A stretch of 50,736 nt of DNA. It comes from Sedimentibacter saalensis. Lineage in GTDB: Bacteria > Bacillota > Clostridia > Tissierellales > Sedimentibacteraceae. The number at the start of each line of letters is the position of its first letter. The stretch's first letter is position 1. The notes under the pieces are model-generated. The model was given only the letters and a program-made list of their open reading frames with translations, searched no databases and was not told the origin of the DNA. The stretch lies in assembly GCF_007830175.1 (NCBI RefSeq), contig NZ_VLKH01000014.1, positions 1 to 50,736 on the forward strand, given 5' to 3'. The position numbers and the translations under genes are program-made. This document shows positions 7,386-14,739 of this stretch, piece after piece.

Positions 7386-8423
7386 ATGAATAAAACTATG
7401 AAATGCATTGTAAAGGTAAGTGCAGGACCAGGTAATTTGGAATTATGGGAGAAGCCTATTCCATCACCAGGACCGGGAGAGGTACTTGTAAAGGTACACT
7501 TGACTGCCATCTGCGGTACAGATATTCATATTAAGGATTGGGAAGAATTTGCCCAGAAACGTATGTCTCCGCCCACTACCATAGGACATGAGTTCTGTGG
7601 AAATATTATTGAGGTTGGACCAGGTGTAAGCAAAGAAAGAATTGGACAATTGGTGTCAGCTGAAAGTCACATAGCATGTCACAAATGTTCCTTATGCCTT
7701 GATGGCAAAGAAAATCTATGCGTTAATACAAAAGCCATAGGTGTTCATGTAGATGGTTGCTTTGCTGAATATGTGACAATACCTTCAGAAAATGCGTATG
7801 TTTGCAATCCTGCTGTTTCAGAGGAAAATAATGCAATGCTGGAGCCTCTTGGCGTTGCTGTTCACGCTGCCACGAAAGTTGAGCTGGGCGGAAAGATTGT
7901 GGCAATAACAGGCTGCGGACCAATAGGTCTCATGGCTGCCACCGTTGCAAAAAAACTTGGTGCTGCAAAAGTTATATGCGTGGAACCTAACAGCTACCGT
8001 GCTGAAGCAGCATACAAAATGGGAGCAGATCTGGTTTTAAATCCAATCGGCTGTGACATTGTAGAAGAAATGAAAAGAGAGTGTGAAGGTCTTGGACCGG
8101 ATGTGGTGCTGGAATTCTCCGGCAACGTAGGAGGAATACAGGCAGCTACAAAATACATTCGTGCCGGAGGTTCTATTGTGGTTGGAGGACTGCCGAACCG
8201 TGAAGTTCCTCTTAATTTTACAGAGACATTCTACAGAGGAGTTAATCTGATTGGAATCAGCGGACGTGAAATGTATCATACATGGAAGGTTATGAAAGGA
8301 CTGCTTGACTCAGGGATGGATGTATCCGGCTGTGTAAGTCATATCCTGCCAATGGAAGAGTTTGATAAGGCATTTGAACTGCTGGCGTCGGGACAGGCAC
8401 TGAAAATTTTGCTGAGACCGTAG
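7386..8423 (+). CDS. Zinc-dependent medium-chain alcohol dehydrogenase (Tdh-like)
   Basis: 345 residues, the usual length. The catalytic zinc site is seen in CGTDIH (Cys near 43) and GHEF (His near 66, Glu 67). The structural zinc site reads CHKCSLCLDGKENLC near 97-111. The NAD-binding Rossmann motif is GCGPIGLMAA near 175. The stretch CGTDIHIKDWEEFAQ followed by GHEFCG resembles L-threonine 3-dehydrogenase more than other relatives, which would give 2-amino-3-oxobutyrate from threonine. Because the next genes encode an acetoin/2-oxoacid dehydrogenase, a butanediol- or acyloin-linked activity is the main alternative. It is separated from them by a repeat, so it may not be in one operon. Ribosome site AAAGAGGTGAAG precedes the ATG. 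Confidence 0.85.
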   Translation: MNKTMKCIVKVSAGPGNLELWEKPIPSPGPGEVLVKVHLTAICGTDIHIKDWEEFAQKRMSPPTTIGHEFCGNIIEVGPGVSKERIGQLVSAESHIACHKCSLCLDGKENLCVNTKAIGVHVDGCFAEYVTIPSENAYVCNPAVSEENNAMLEPLGVAVHAATKVELGGKIVAITGCGPIGLMAATVAKKLGAAKVICVEPNSYRAEAAYKMGADLVLNPIGCDIVEEMKRECEGLGPDVVLEFSGNVGGIQAATKYIRAGGSIVVGGLPNREVPLNFTETFYRGVNLIGISGREMYHTWKVMKGLLDSGMDVSGCVSHILPMEEFDKAFELLASGQALKILLRP

Positions 8424-8483
8424 AATTTTAGTTTTATAAAAGCATGCGTATCTATGCTTCAGTCTATTGACAAAGCCTGACGC

Positions 8484-8557
8484 TGTCATCCTGAACGATA
8501 GTGAAGGATCTCAAACTGTTGAAGTATGAGATTCTTACGTCTTGCCTCAGAATGACA
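8484..8557. repeat. TGTCATCCTGA-type dispersed inverted repeat
   Basis: TGTCATCCTGAACGATAGTG...GGATCTCA (8484-8513) faces TGAGATTCTTACG...CAGAATGACA (8527-8557) as an imperfect inverted repeat. Elements with these TGTCAT/ATGACA ends are widespread between genes in many bacteria. It separates the alcohol dehydrogenase from the E1 alpha gene. Confidence 0.7.
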
Positions 8558-8657
8558 ACGTCCAAATATATACTTTGTCATCAACCTAAAGCAAATCTAT
8601 GCTTCTTAAATTATAAGGATTTTAAAAATTATATTAAATATTACAAGGAGGAACATA

Positions 8658-9623
8658 ATGGATTATTCAAAGGATTTTTTAACTGAGCTCTATAAGGAAT
8701 TAGTTGAATTAAGATTGTTTGAAGAAAAATTAGTAGAGATTTACGCTCTGGGAAAAGTACCAGGACATATTCACAGCGGAGTAGGTCAGGAGGCTACTTT
8801 TGTAGGAACTCTTGCCACAAGAAAACAAGGCGATTATTATAAAATTTCTCATAGACCTGTTGGCACAGCAGCAATTATAGGAGTTCCCTTAAATACAGTA
8901 TTCTCTGAAATTATGGGTAAAAGAGACGGCAATTCAGGCGGAAGAGGCGGAGTAAACCACGTGGCTTTGCTGAGCAAAGGAATGCTTGGTTTTTCAGGAA
9001 CATTAGGCAGTGACATGGCAGTAGGCGTAGGCGCAGGCCTTACTATCAGAAAAAATAAAACTGACAATATGGTATATGTATTTTTCGGAGACGGAACTGC
9101 AAACAGAGGAGCTGTTTATGAAGCGATGAATCTTGCTTCTGCATGGAAACTTCCGGTGCTTTTCGTATGCGAAAACAATCAGTTTGCTATTTCCACACAT
9201 GTTTCAGAAGCTTCACCCGTAGCTAATCCAGGAGCAGACAGAGCTCAAGCCTATGGAATACCTTCAAAAATAGTTGACGGCACAGATGTGCTGGATGTAT
9301 ATGAAGGTGCCAAGGAACTTGAAGAATACGTAAGAAGCGGAAAGGGTCCTGCCATACTTGAAGCCAAGTCATACAGATGGAGAGGACACTTTGAAGGTGA
9401 CCAGATGAAATATCGTGATGCAAGTGTGACTGAAGAATGGATGAAAAAAGACAGCGTTGAAAAAATGGAAAATTATCTGTTGAAAAACAATTTTATAACA
9501 GAAGGTGAAATAGCTAAAATCCGTGAAGAAATAAATGCTGAACTGGATAAGGCCATTGAATTTGCGGAGGCAAGCCCTGCTACCCCTGAAGAAGAAATTT
9601 ATGAATATTTGTATGTTAAATAA
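8658..9623 (+). CDS. Thiamine-diphosphate-dependent dehydrogenase E1, alpha subunit (acetoin/2-oxoacid type)
   Basis: 321 residues. It carries the thiamine-diphosphate motif GDGTANRGAVYEAMNLASAW (from about 144) ending in ENN at 172-174. With the beta subunit it should decarboxylate a 2-oxoacid, or cleave acetoin, and pass the acyl group to the E2 lipoyl arm. Two normally conserved spots differ: the HRGHG loop is HRPVG (65-69) and the GKGGSMH segment is GRGGVNH. These residues line the active-site entrance, so the substrate may be unusual. It is the first gene of a tight set with E1 beta (15 bases on), E2 and a PPC-domain protein. Start is set by AAGGAGG eight bases before the ATG. Acetoin dehydrogenase, branched-chain or pyruvate dehydrogenase remain possible. 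Confidence 0.87.
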   Translation: MDYSKDFLTELYKELVELRLFEEKLVEIYALGKVPGHIHSGVGQEATFVGTLATRKQGDYYKISHRPVGTAAIIGVPLNTVFSEIMGKRDGNSGGRGGVNHVALLSKGMLGFSGTLGSDMAVGVGAGLTIRKNKTDNMVYVFFGDGTANRGAVYEAMNLASAWKLPVLFVCENNQFAISTHVSEASPVANPGADRAQAYGIPSKIVDGTDVLDVYEGAKELEEYVRSGKGPAILEAKSYRWRGHFEGDQMKYRDASVTEEWMKKDSVEKMENYLLKNNFITEGEIAKIREEINAELDKAIEFAEASPATPEEEIYEYLYVK

Positions 9624-9638
9624 TGAGGAGGAATTAAT

Positions 9639-10607
9639 ATGCTGGTAAATTACGGACAGGCAATTGGCGATGCTATAAAAGAAGAAATGCGTAAAGATGA
9701 TAATGTAATTTTATATGGCGAAGATGTTGCACAAATGGGAAATATTTTTGGTATAACAAAAGGAATCCTTGAAGAATTCGGATCTGACAGGGTAAAAAAC
9801 ACACCTATTGTTGAAACTGCCATAATTGGAAGTGCCATTGGTGCTGCAGTTACAGGACTAAGACCATGCGTTGAATTGATGTATGCGGATTTTTCACTGG
9901 TTGCATTCAACGAGCTGTTCCATTGCGTAGGCAAATGGAGATATATGCATGGACCTGAATTTAAACTTCCACTGGTTGTAAGAAGTGCCATGGGTTCTTC
10001 CTTTGGTGCAGGAGCTGAACATTCAAACTGTCTTGAAAGTCTGTACATGCATGCTACAGGTCTTACAGTTGTTAGCCCTTCATGTGCATATGATGCAAAG
10101 GGGCTTCTTAAGACGGCCATTCGTTCTGACGATCCTGTTCTTTTCTTTGAACATAAACAGCTTTATCAGACAAAAGAAAATATTCCTGACGAAGAGTACA
10201 CAATTCCTTTTGGTGTTGCAGACATTAAAAGAGAAGGAACAGATGTAACTGTTATTGCTGTGGGACTCATGGTTAAGAAAACTCTTGAAGCAGCAGAAAT
10301 TCTTGCAAACAAAGGGATTAGCATTGAGGTTATAGACCCGAGGACACTTGTTCCTTTTGACAAAGAAACTGTTTTTGAATCTGTGAGAAAAACACACAGA
10401 GTGGTTGTGGTAGAAGAAAGCAACAAGACTGCCGGTATCGGTGCTGAGCTTGCAGCCATGCTTCAGGAAGAAATGTATGATGAATTGGATGGGCCAATTG
10501 TGAGGGTTGCAGCTTTGGATGTTCCTTTGCCGTACAATATAGCACTGGAAAAATTCTGTATTCCTGATGCAAATAAAATTGTTTCTGCAGTGGAAAGTTT
10601 GTTTTAA
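9639..10607 (+). CDS. 2-oxoacid/acetoin dehydrogenase E1, beta subunit
   Basis: 322 residues, transketolase-like. The family landmarks are present: GEDVAQMGNIFGITKG, RVKNTPIVETAIIGSAIGAA, EHSN near 127 and HATGLTVVSPSCAYDAKGLL. The C-terminal domain has EVIDPRTLVPFDKETV and VVVVEESNKTAGIGAELA. It forms the heterotetramer with the alpha subunit encoded 15 bases upstream. The usual AAKxRYM is VGKWRYM and HSQ is HSN, so the beta subunit also drifts at positions near the active site, in keeping with the changes in alpha. Ribosome site TGAGGAGGAA. Confidence 0.88.
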   Translation: MLVNYGQAIGDAIKEEMRKDDNVILYGEDVAQMGNIFGITKGILEEFGSDRVKNTPIVETAIIGSAIGAAVTGLRPCVELMYADFSLVAFNELFHCVGKWRYMHGPEFKLPLVVRSAMGSSFGAGAEHSNCLESLYMHATGLTVVSPSCAYDAKGLLKTAIRSDDPVLFFEHKQLYQTKENIPDEEYTIPFGVADIKREGTDVTVIAVGLMVKKTLEAAEILANKGISIEVIDPRTLVPFDKETVFESVRKTHRVVVVEESNKTAGIGAELAAMLQEEMYDELDGPIVRVAALDVPLPYNIALEKFCIPDANKIVSAVESLF

Positions 10608-10630
10608 TGAATAAATTAAAAAGGAGGATG

Positions 10631-10651
10631 GTTAACGCTTCATTCGTTAAC
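10631..10651 (+). promoter_or_regulatory. Hairpin between the Shine-Dalgarno site and start codon of the E2 gene
   Basis: AAGGAGG lies at 10621-10627 but the only in-frame start is the ATG at 10662, 34 bases on; an in-frame TAA at 10653 excludes an earlier start. Between them GTTAACG and CGTTAAC form a perfect 7-bp hairpin with a 7-base loop. When folded it cuts the effective spacing to about 13 bases. This looks like a structured ribosome site and could make E2 translation depend on temperature or a factor. Confidence 0.6.
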
Positions 10652-10661
10652 ATAAAAATAT

Positions 10662-11894
10662 ATGAGTGTTGAATTGCTAATGCCCAGGGCAGGTTTAACT
10701 ATGGTAGAAGGCACCATAGTAACGTGGAAAGTTGAAGAGGGCACTCAGGTTAAGAAGGGTGACTCAATTCTTGAAATAGAAAACGAGAAAACAACTATGG
10801 ATTTTGAGTGTACTGCAGACGGATACTTACATATTGTTGCAAAACCAGGAGATGTTGTTTCAGTTGGAAATGTGACAGCTATTGTTGCTGAAACTTTAGA
10901 AGAATATAAAACTATTTCAAAGTCTCAACCAAATGCTGGAAACAACGAATTTGAAGTTGACAAGGAAAATGTTGAGAAACCACAAGCAAAACAAGTTACA
11001 TCATCTGTCACAAGCAGCGGACACATAAAAGCAACGGGTCTGGCAAAGAAACTTGCTGCTTCAGCGGGAATTGATATAAAGAAAGTTGAAGGAACAGGAC
11101 CTAACGGTAGAATTGTTGCCAAGGATATTGATGACTACATTAAGAACATGGAAACTGCCAAGGCTGCAAATATAGAAGCCAATGCTGCTCAAAGCGAAAT
11201 ATATGGTAGTCCTGAAATCATACCTTTGACCGGTGTAAGACGTTCAATTGCAAAAAACATGTACGAAAGTCTTCAAAATATGGCACAGTCATCAGCTGCA
11301 GTGGAAGTTGACGTGACAAAATTGAACGACATGAGAAAAATACTTACAGAAAAGAAGGATTTTATAGGATGTAAGGTTACTATGAATGACCTGCTTGCCA
11401 TGGCTACTGTTAAAGTACTGAAAAAACATCCCCTTGCCAATGCTACATTTGACGGTAAAGAAATAACAACATATCCATATGTGAATCTTTCTGTAGCTGT
11501 AGGCGCAGAAGCAGGTCTTATGGTACCTGTTCTTAAGAATGCTGACAGGATGACATTGTCGCAACTCAGCAATAACTTGAAGGACCTTGTTGAAAGAGCC
11601 AAAGACGGTAAGTTATTAAATGGTGAGCAGTCAGGGGGAACATTTACAATTTCTAATGTAGGCATATTCCCTATTGATATAGCAACACCTATAATTAATC
11701 CGCCGCAGGTTGCTATCATGGGATTTGGCCGCTCAGTTAAAAAAATGGTTGTTGTTGATGATGAACCTTGCATAAGGACTATGATGAATTTATTTGTTAC
11801 ATTTGACCACAGGGTATTTGACGGTCTTGAGGTAGGCAGGATTATGTATGACATGAAGGAATATATTGAAAATCCTGAGTTAATCATGGTATAA
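10662..11894 (+). CDS. Dihydrolipoamide acyltransferase (E2 component)
   Basis: 410 residues. One N-terminal lipoyl domain (1-78) has the lipoyl lysine at K43 in ENEKTT, where most E2 have TDKA. A flexible linker follows, then an E3/E1-binding domain near 124-162 (ATGLAKKLAASAGIDIKKVEG...GRIVAKDID). The catalytic domain (about 180-410) ends with the CoA-acyltransferase motif DHRVFDG. It takes the acyl group from E1 and gives it to CoA. No E3 (dihydrolipoamide dehydrogenase) or lipoate ligase gene is in the window, so both must be supplied from elsewhere. The single lipoyl domain fits acetoin, branched-chain and many Gram-positive complexes alike. Confidence 0.9.
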   Translation: MSVELLMPRAGLTMVEGTIVTWKVEEGTQVKKGDSILEIENEKTTMDFECTADGYLHIVAKPGDVVSVGNVTAIVAETLEEYKTISKSQPNAGNNEFEVDKENVEKPQAKQVTSSVTSSGHIKATGLAKKLAASAGIDIKKVEGTGPNGRIVAKDIDDYIKNMETAKAANIEANAAQSEIYGSPEIIPLTGVRRSIAKNMYESLQNMAQSSAAVEVDVTKLNDMRKILTEKKDFIGCKVTMNDLLAMATVKVLKKHPLANATFDGKEITTYPYVNLSVAVGAEAGLMVPVLKNADRMTLSQLSNNLKDLVERAKDGKLLNGEQSGGTFTISNVGIFPIDIATPIINPPQVAIMGFGRSVKKMVVVDDEPCIRTMMNLFVTFDHRVFDGLEVGRIMYDMKEYIENPELIMV

Positions 11895-11922
11895 ATTTTC
11901 AAATTCCTATTAGGAGGTTTAT

Positions 11923-12387
11923 ATGAAAAGCGCAAAAGGGATAGTTAAAAACGTTTATGCTGTAAGGCTTGAAGCCGGTGAAGATATTATTGAGGGCATT
12001 ACAATGCTATGTGAACAATACAACATAAAGCATGGTGTAATTGTTTCCGGAATAGGAAGTTTAAGCAAAGCTTCATTTTGTGATCCTGCACCATTTCCTG
12101 AAAAGCCCGGTGGATATGGATACGGCGACACAATAGTGCTAGAAGGCGGTATTGAGCTAATAAGCCTATCAGGTGTTATATGTGATGATGATGACAAGAA
12201 TGTGTCACTCCATATTCATGGGGCATTTGCTGACGGTGAAGGCAAGTCATATGCGGGACATTTAGTAAAGGAAAATCATGTCCTGATTACAGTGGAAGTA
12301 ATCATTGAAGAGTTTGAAAACATCTATATGGCAAGAAAATTTGATGAAGAACGAGGCATGATGTTATTTACGCCTATACAGAATTAA
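11923..12387 (+). CDS. PPC/DUF296-domain protein
   Basis: 154 residues, one PPC (DUF296) domain. Typical features are YAVRLEAGEDIIEGITMLC, the glycine turn VIVSGIGSLSKASF and the HIHGAF...GHLVKENHVLITVEV strands. The family trimerises; in plants it is joined to AT-hooks, while bacterial members are stand-alone with poorly known function. There is no AT-hook here. It follows the E2 gene by 28 bases with ribosome site TAGGAGGT, so it is probably co-transcribed with the dehydrogenase genes and may be a small regulator or ligand-binding protein for that pathway. Confidence 0.83.
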   Translation: MKSAKGIVKNVYAVRLEAGEDIIEGITMLCEQYNIKHGVIVSGIGSLSKASFCDPAPFPEKPGGYGYGDTIVLEGGIELISLSGVICDDDDKNVSLHIHGAFADGEGKSYAGHLVKENHVLITVEVIIEEFENIYMARKFDEERGMMLFTPIQN

Positions 12388-12390
12388 TAT

Positions 12391-12475
12391 ATGCCTCCAA
12401 AAGCTGCACCGTTAGCCTAGTTATATATTAGCTGCGAACCGGAAGGTCGTTGGTTAAAAAATCTAACGGTGCAAC
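12391..12475 (+). pseudogene. Decayed tRNA-Arg copy with a perfect 10-bp stem
   Basis: This stretch copies the end of the tRNA array at 1563-1657: a trace of the tRNA-Cys tail (GCCTCCA), then tRNA-Arg from GCACCGTTAG to ACGGTGC. The D and T arms are ruined and CCA is lost. GCACCGTTAG (12406-12415) pairs perfectly with CTAACGGTGC (12463-12472), a longer stem than in the parent tRNA, so a hairpin persists. The rest of the 326-base gap up to 12714 holds the terminator below and a possible promoter. Confidence 0.8.
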
Positions 12476-12491
12476 ATTATAATACAAGTAA

Positions 12492-12515
12492 GGACTCATA
12501 AATATGAGTCTTTAT
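12492..12515 (+). terminator. Terminator copied from the tRNA array
   Basis: GGACTCATA-AA-TATGAGTCTT followed by TTATTATTTT matches the tRNA-operon terminator at 1673-1699, with changes on both stem sides that keep it paired. It probably ends the dehydrogenase/PPC transcript. Confidence 0.75.
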
Positions 12516-12642
12516 TATTTTAGTAAGGAACGATAATAATTGATATTTCACGCCAATCGTCCACTTTTTCTTTTAAGAATATCATACGTAAAAGTTTTAA
12601 TAATAGGTCAAAAGTTACCATGTTAATTTATTGATATTTATA

Positions 12643-12671
12643 TGGAAAAATACACTTTTATATTATATAAT
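12643..12671 (+). promoter_or_regulatory. Weak sigma-A promoter candidate for the hydrogenase pair
   Basis: TGGAAA (12643-12648), a 17-base spacer and a perfect TATAAT (12666-12671) precede the ferredoxin-like gene at 12714. The -35 box is poor and the region is very AT-rich, so this is tentative. Confidence 0.3.
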
Positions 12672-12713
12672 ATAAAAAAAGAGCGAAAAAAATAAGAATA
12701 TTTGGAGGAAATT

Positions 12714-12983
12714 ATGAAGGTAAAAGTCTGTGTAGGTTCAAGCTGTACGTTGCTGGGTTCAATGGGAATTTTAGATCAGATAGATGACTTGAAGGACATT
12801 ATCAGTGAAGATGCAGATAACTATAATGATGAAGAGTTAGAAGTAGAAGCAATTAAATGTTTAGGATTTTGCAAAGAAACTGCTGAAAAAGTAGCTCCTG
12901 TAGTAGTTATAGATGACGAGATTATGTTTAACGCCACAAGTCAGACTGTAATGGAGAAAATTGTAAACAAAATGAGAAAGTGA
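12714..12983 (+). CDS. Thioredoxin-like [2Fe-2S] ferredoxin (NuoE-type)
   Basis: 89 residues from the ATG at 12714, chosen because GGAGGA (12704-12709) is correctly placed; an upstream TTG at 12702 overlaps that site. The four cluster ligands of the NuoE/HydC-type fold are visible: C6 and C11 in VCVGSSC, and CLGFC near 49-53, followed by VAPVVVIDDE. It should carry one [2Fe-2S] cluster. The [FeFe] hydrogenase gene begins 28 bases downstream, so the two are likely co-transcribed and this protein probably passes electrons to or from it. The matching flavin (NuoF/HydB) subunit is not in the window. Confidence 0.83.
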   Translation: MKVKVCVGSSCTLLGSMGILDQIDDLKDIISEDADNYNDEELEVEAIKCLGFCKETAEKVAPVVVIDDEIMFNATSQTVMEKIVNKMRK

Positions 12984-13011
12984 CGTATTGTAACTAAAGG
13001 AGGAAATTATA

Positions 13012-14517
13012 ATGAAAGAAAGCTATGTTAATCTAATTAATATTAGGAGGCAGGTTTTTGCAAAAATTGCTAAAATGGCATACGATGGTACAGATTTAAG
13101 TGAATTAGAAAAATCATCTTTTGAGATTTTACCTGGTGAGGTAGCATTATATAGAGATAGCATATTTAGAGAAAGAGCAATAGTAGACGAAAGACTAAGA
13201 CTTACATTAGGATTAGACGTAAGAAAACCAACGGACTACCATCGTGTTACTGACGGAATTTCTGAAGCAGATGTGGATGAAACTCAATTTATTGAACCTT
13301 TAGTAAATGTAATTTCCTTTGCATGTGAAGCGTGTCCAACAAAAGCTTATAATGTTACAGACAATTGCAGAAAGTGTCTGGCACATCCCTGCACAAATGT
13401 ATGCCCTGTAAATGCAGTTTCTATTGGAAAGGACAGGGCAATTATCGATCAGGATAAATGCATTAAATGCGGCCGATGCAAGGAAACATGTCCATACAGC
13501 GCAATTGTAAAATATGAAAGGCCTTGTGCCGCAGCATGCGGTGTTAATGCAATAGAAAGTGATTATTTAGGCAGAGCTAAAATCAATGTGGACAGATGTG
13601 TATCATGCGGAAATTGCATTATTCAGTGTCCTTATGGAGCAATTTCTGATAAGTCGCAAATTTATCAGCTTGTGAAAGCACTAAAAAACAACAACCATAT
13701 ATATGCTATTATAGCTCCGTCATTTTTGGGGCAGTTTGGACCATTGGCAACGCCGGTTCAAATATTCGAGGGTATAAAACAGCTTGGATTTGAAGACGTA
13801 GTAGAGGTAAGTCTTGGAGCTGATATTACAACTTTGCGTGAAGCAAAAGAATTCCTTGAAAGAGTACCTGAAGAACATCCTTACATGGGAACAAGCTGCT
13901 GCAATTCCTGGACAATCATGGTTCAAAAATTATTTCCGGATCAATACCAGTATATTTCAGATTCTGCTTCACCAATGGTTGAGACTGCAAAATATATTAA
14001 GAACAAGGATCCGGAGGCAAAAATTGCATTTATAGGACCTTGCATTTCTAAGAAGTTAGAAGCATTGAGAGAAGATGTTAAGGATTTTGTGCATTTTGTA
14101 ATAACATACGAGGAACTTATGGGTATGTTTGTTGCTAAAGGAATAGAATTATCAGAAATAGAGGTGTCTAAAGATATACAAGATGCTTCCACACTGGGAA
14201 GAGGCTATGCCATAGCAGGCGGAGTTGCAGAAGCAGTAAAAAATACTGCTTTAAAAATTGATCCTTCAAGGGAAATAAATGTTGAAGGTGCATCTACATT
14301 GCATGAGTGCGTAAAGCTTATGAGATTGGCAAAAGCAGGTAAAAAGAACGGGTACTTGCTTGAAGGTATGGCATGCTCAGGCGGATGTATTGGCGGACCC
14401 GGAACAATAGCTTCATTAAACAGGGTTAGAAAAGCAGTAACTGAGTTTAAAAATCAGTCAGAATATGAAACACCTTTTGATAATGACACTATTGATGAAA
14501 AATTAAGAAGTAAGTAG
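13012..14517 (+). CDS. [FeFe] hydrogenase, group-B-like
   Basis: 501 residues, cytoplasmic. The N-terminal half has a run of iron-sulfur ligands: CEAC near 104, CRKCLAHPCTNVCP, CIKCGRCKETCP, and CVSCGNCIIQCP. The H-cluster half has TSCCNSW (C296, C297), GPCISKKLE (C344) and EGMACSGGCIGG (C455, C459). These motifs fit group B hydrogenases rather than classical group A (TSCCPGW, MPCxxKKxE, MACPGGC). The proline after the Cys pair is replaced by Asn 298. Reversible hydrogen formation with ferredoxin is the expected activity. Maturases HydEFG are not nearby. It pairs with the ferredoxin-like gene 28 bases upstream. Confidence 0.88.
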   Translation: MKESYVNLINIRRQVFAKIAKMAYDGTDLSELEKSSFEILPGEVALYRDSIFRERAIVDERLRLTLGLDVRKPTDYHRVTDGISEADVDETQFIEPLVNVISFACEACPTKAYNVTDNCRKCLAHPCTNVCPVNAVSIGKDRAIIDQDKCIKCGRCKETCPYSAIVKYERPCAAACGVNAIESDYLGRAKINVDRCVSCGNCIIQCPYGAISDKSQIYQLVKALKNNNHIYAIIAPSFLGQFGPLATPVQIFEGIKQLGFEDVVEVSLGADITTLREAKEFLERVPEEHPYMGTSCCNSWTIMVQKLFPDQYQYISDSASPMVETAKYIKNKDPEAKIAFIGPCISKKLEALREDVKDFVHFVITYEELMGMFVAKGIELSEIEVSKDIQDASTLGRGYAIAGGVAEAVKNTALKIDPSREINVEGASTLHECVKLMRLAKAGKKNGYLLEGMACSGGCIGGPGTIASLNRVRKAVTEFKNQSEYETPFDNDTIDEKLRSK

Positions 14518-14597
14518 GGACAAAGTCCTTTCAGGTTGATGACAAAGTCATTTTAATTAAAAATATTGGTAATTGGGTGATGTTGAAATCTAAGTTC

Positions 14598-14682
14598 GTA
14601 GGGGAGAGTCTTGTGCTCTCCCGCAAATAACAATTTTTTGTTTGTATTAATAACTTCGGGCGGATACAATATCCGCCCCTAC
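14598..14682. repeat. REPIN-like element: two inverted GTAGGGG hairpins
   Basis: The left half is GTAGGGGAGAG...CTCTCCCGC (14598-14624) and the right half, read in reverse, is GTAGGGGCGGATATTGTATC followed by CGCCCG. Each half is a hairpin and the ends GTAGGGG/CCCCTAC are inverted. The stems differ in sequence but both stay paired. A single left-half copy recurs at 50693-50725. Confidence 0.7.
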
Positions 14683-14714
14683 AGTATTTAGAAATTAGGT
14701 TTGTCATAAGTCTG

Positions 14715-14735
14715 AGGGGACATGGTCCCTTTTTC
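14715..14735 (+). terminator. Terminator candidate, plus strand
   Basis: AGGGGAC-ATG-GTCCCTT followed by TTTCC. Two smaller GAC-AAA-GTC hairpins lie just after the hydrogenase stop (14516-14551). Together they would stop hydrogenase transcripts before the convergent regulator gene. Confidence 0.6.
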
Positions 14736-14739
14736 CATT

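Noticed and set aside
8501..8686. 61-codon open frame on the plus strand
   Set aside because: It lies in the TGTCATCCTGA repeat and overlaps the E1 alpha start; no coding signal.
9650..10653. Several minus-strand open frames of 97-156 codons opposite E1 beta
   Set aside because: They are shadows of a well-supported gene and show no ribosome sites or family motifs.
11273..11935. 220-codon minus-strand open frame
   Set aside because: Antisense to the E2 catalytic domain; composition follows the sense gene and there is no recognisable domain.
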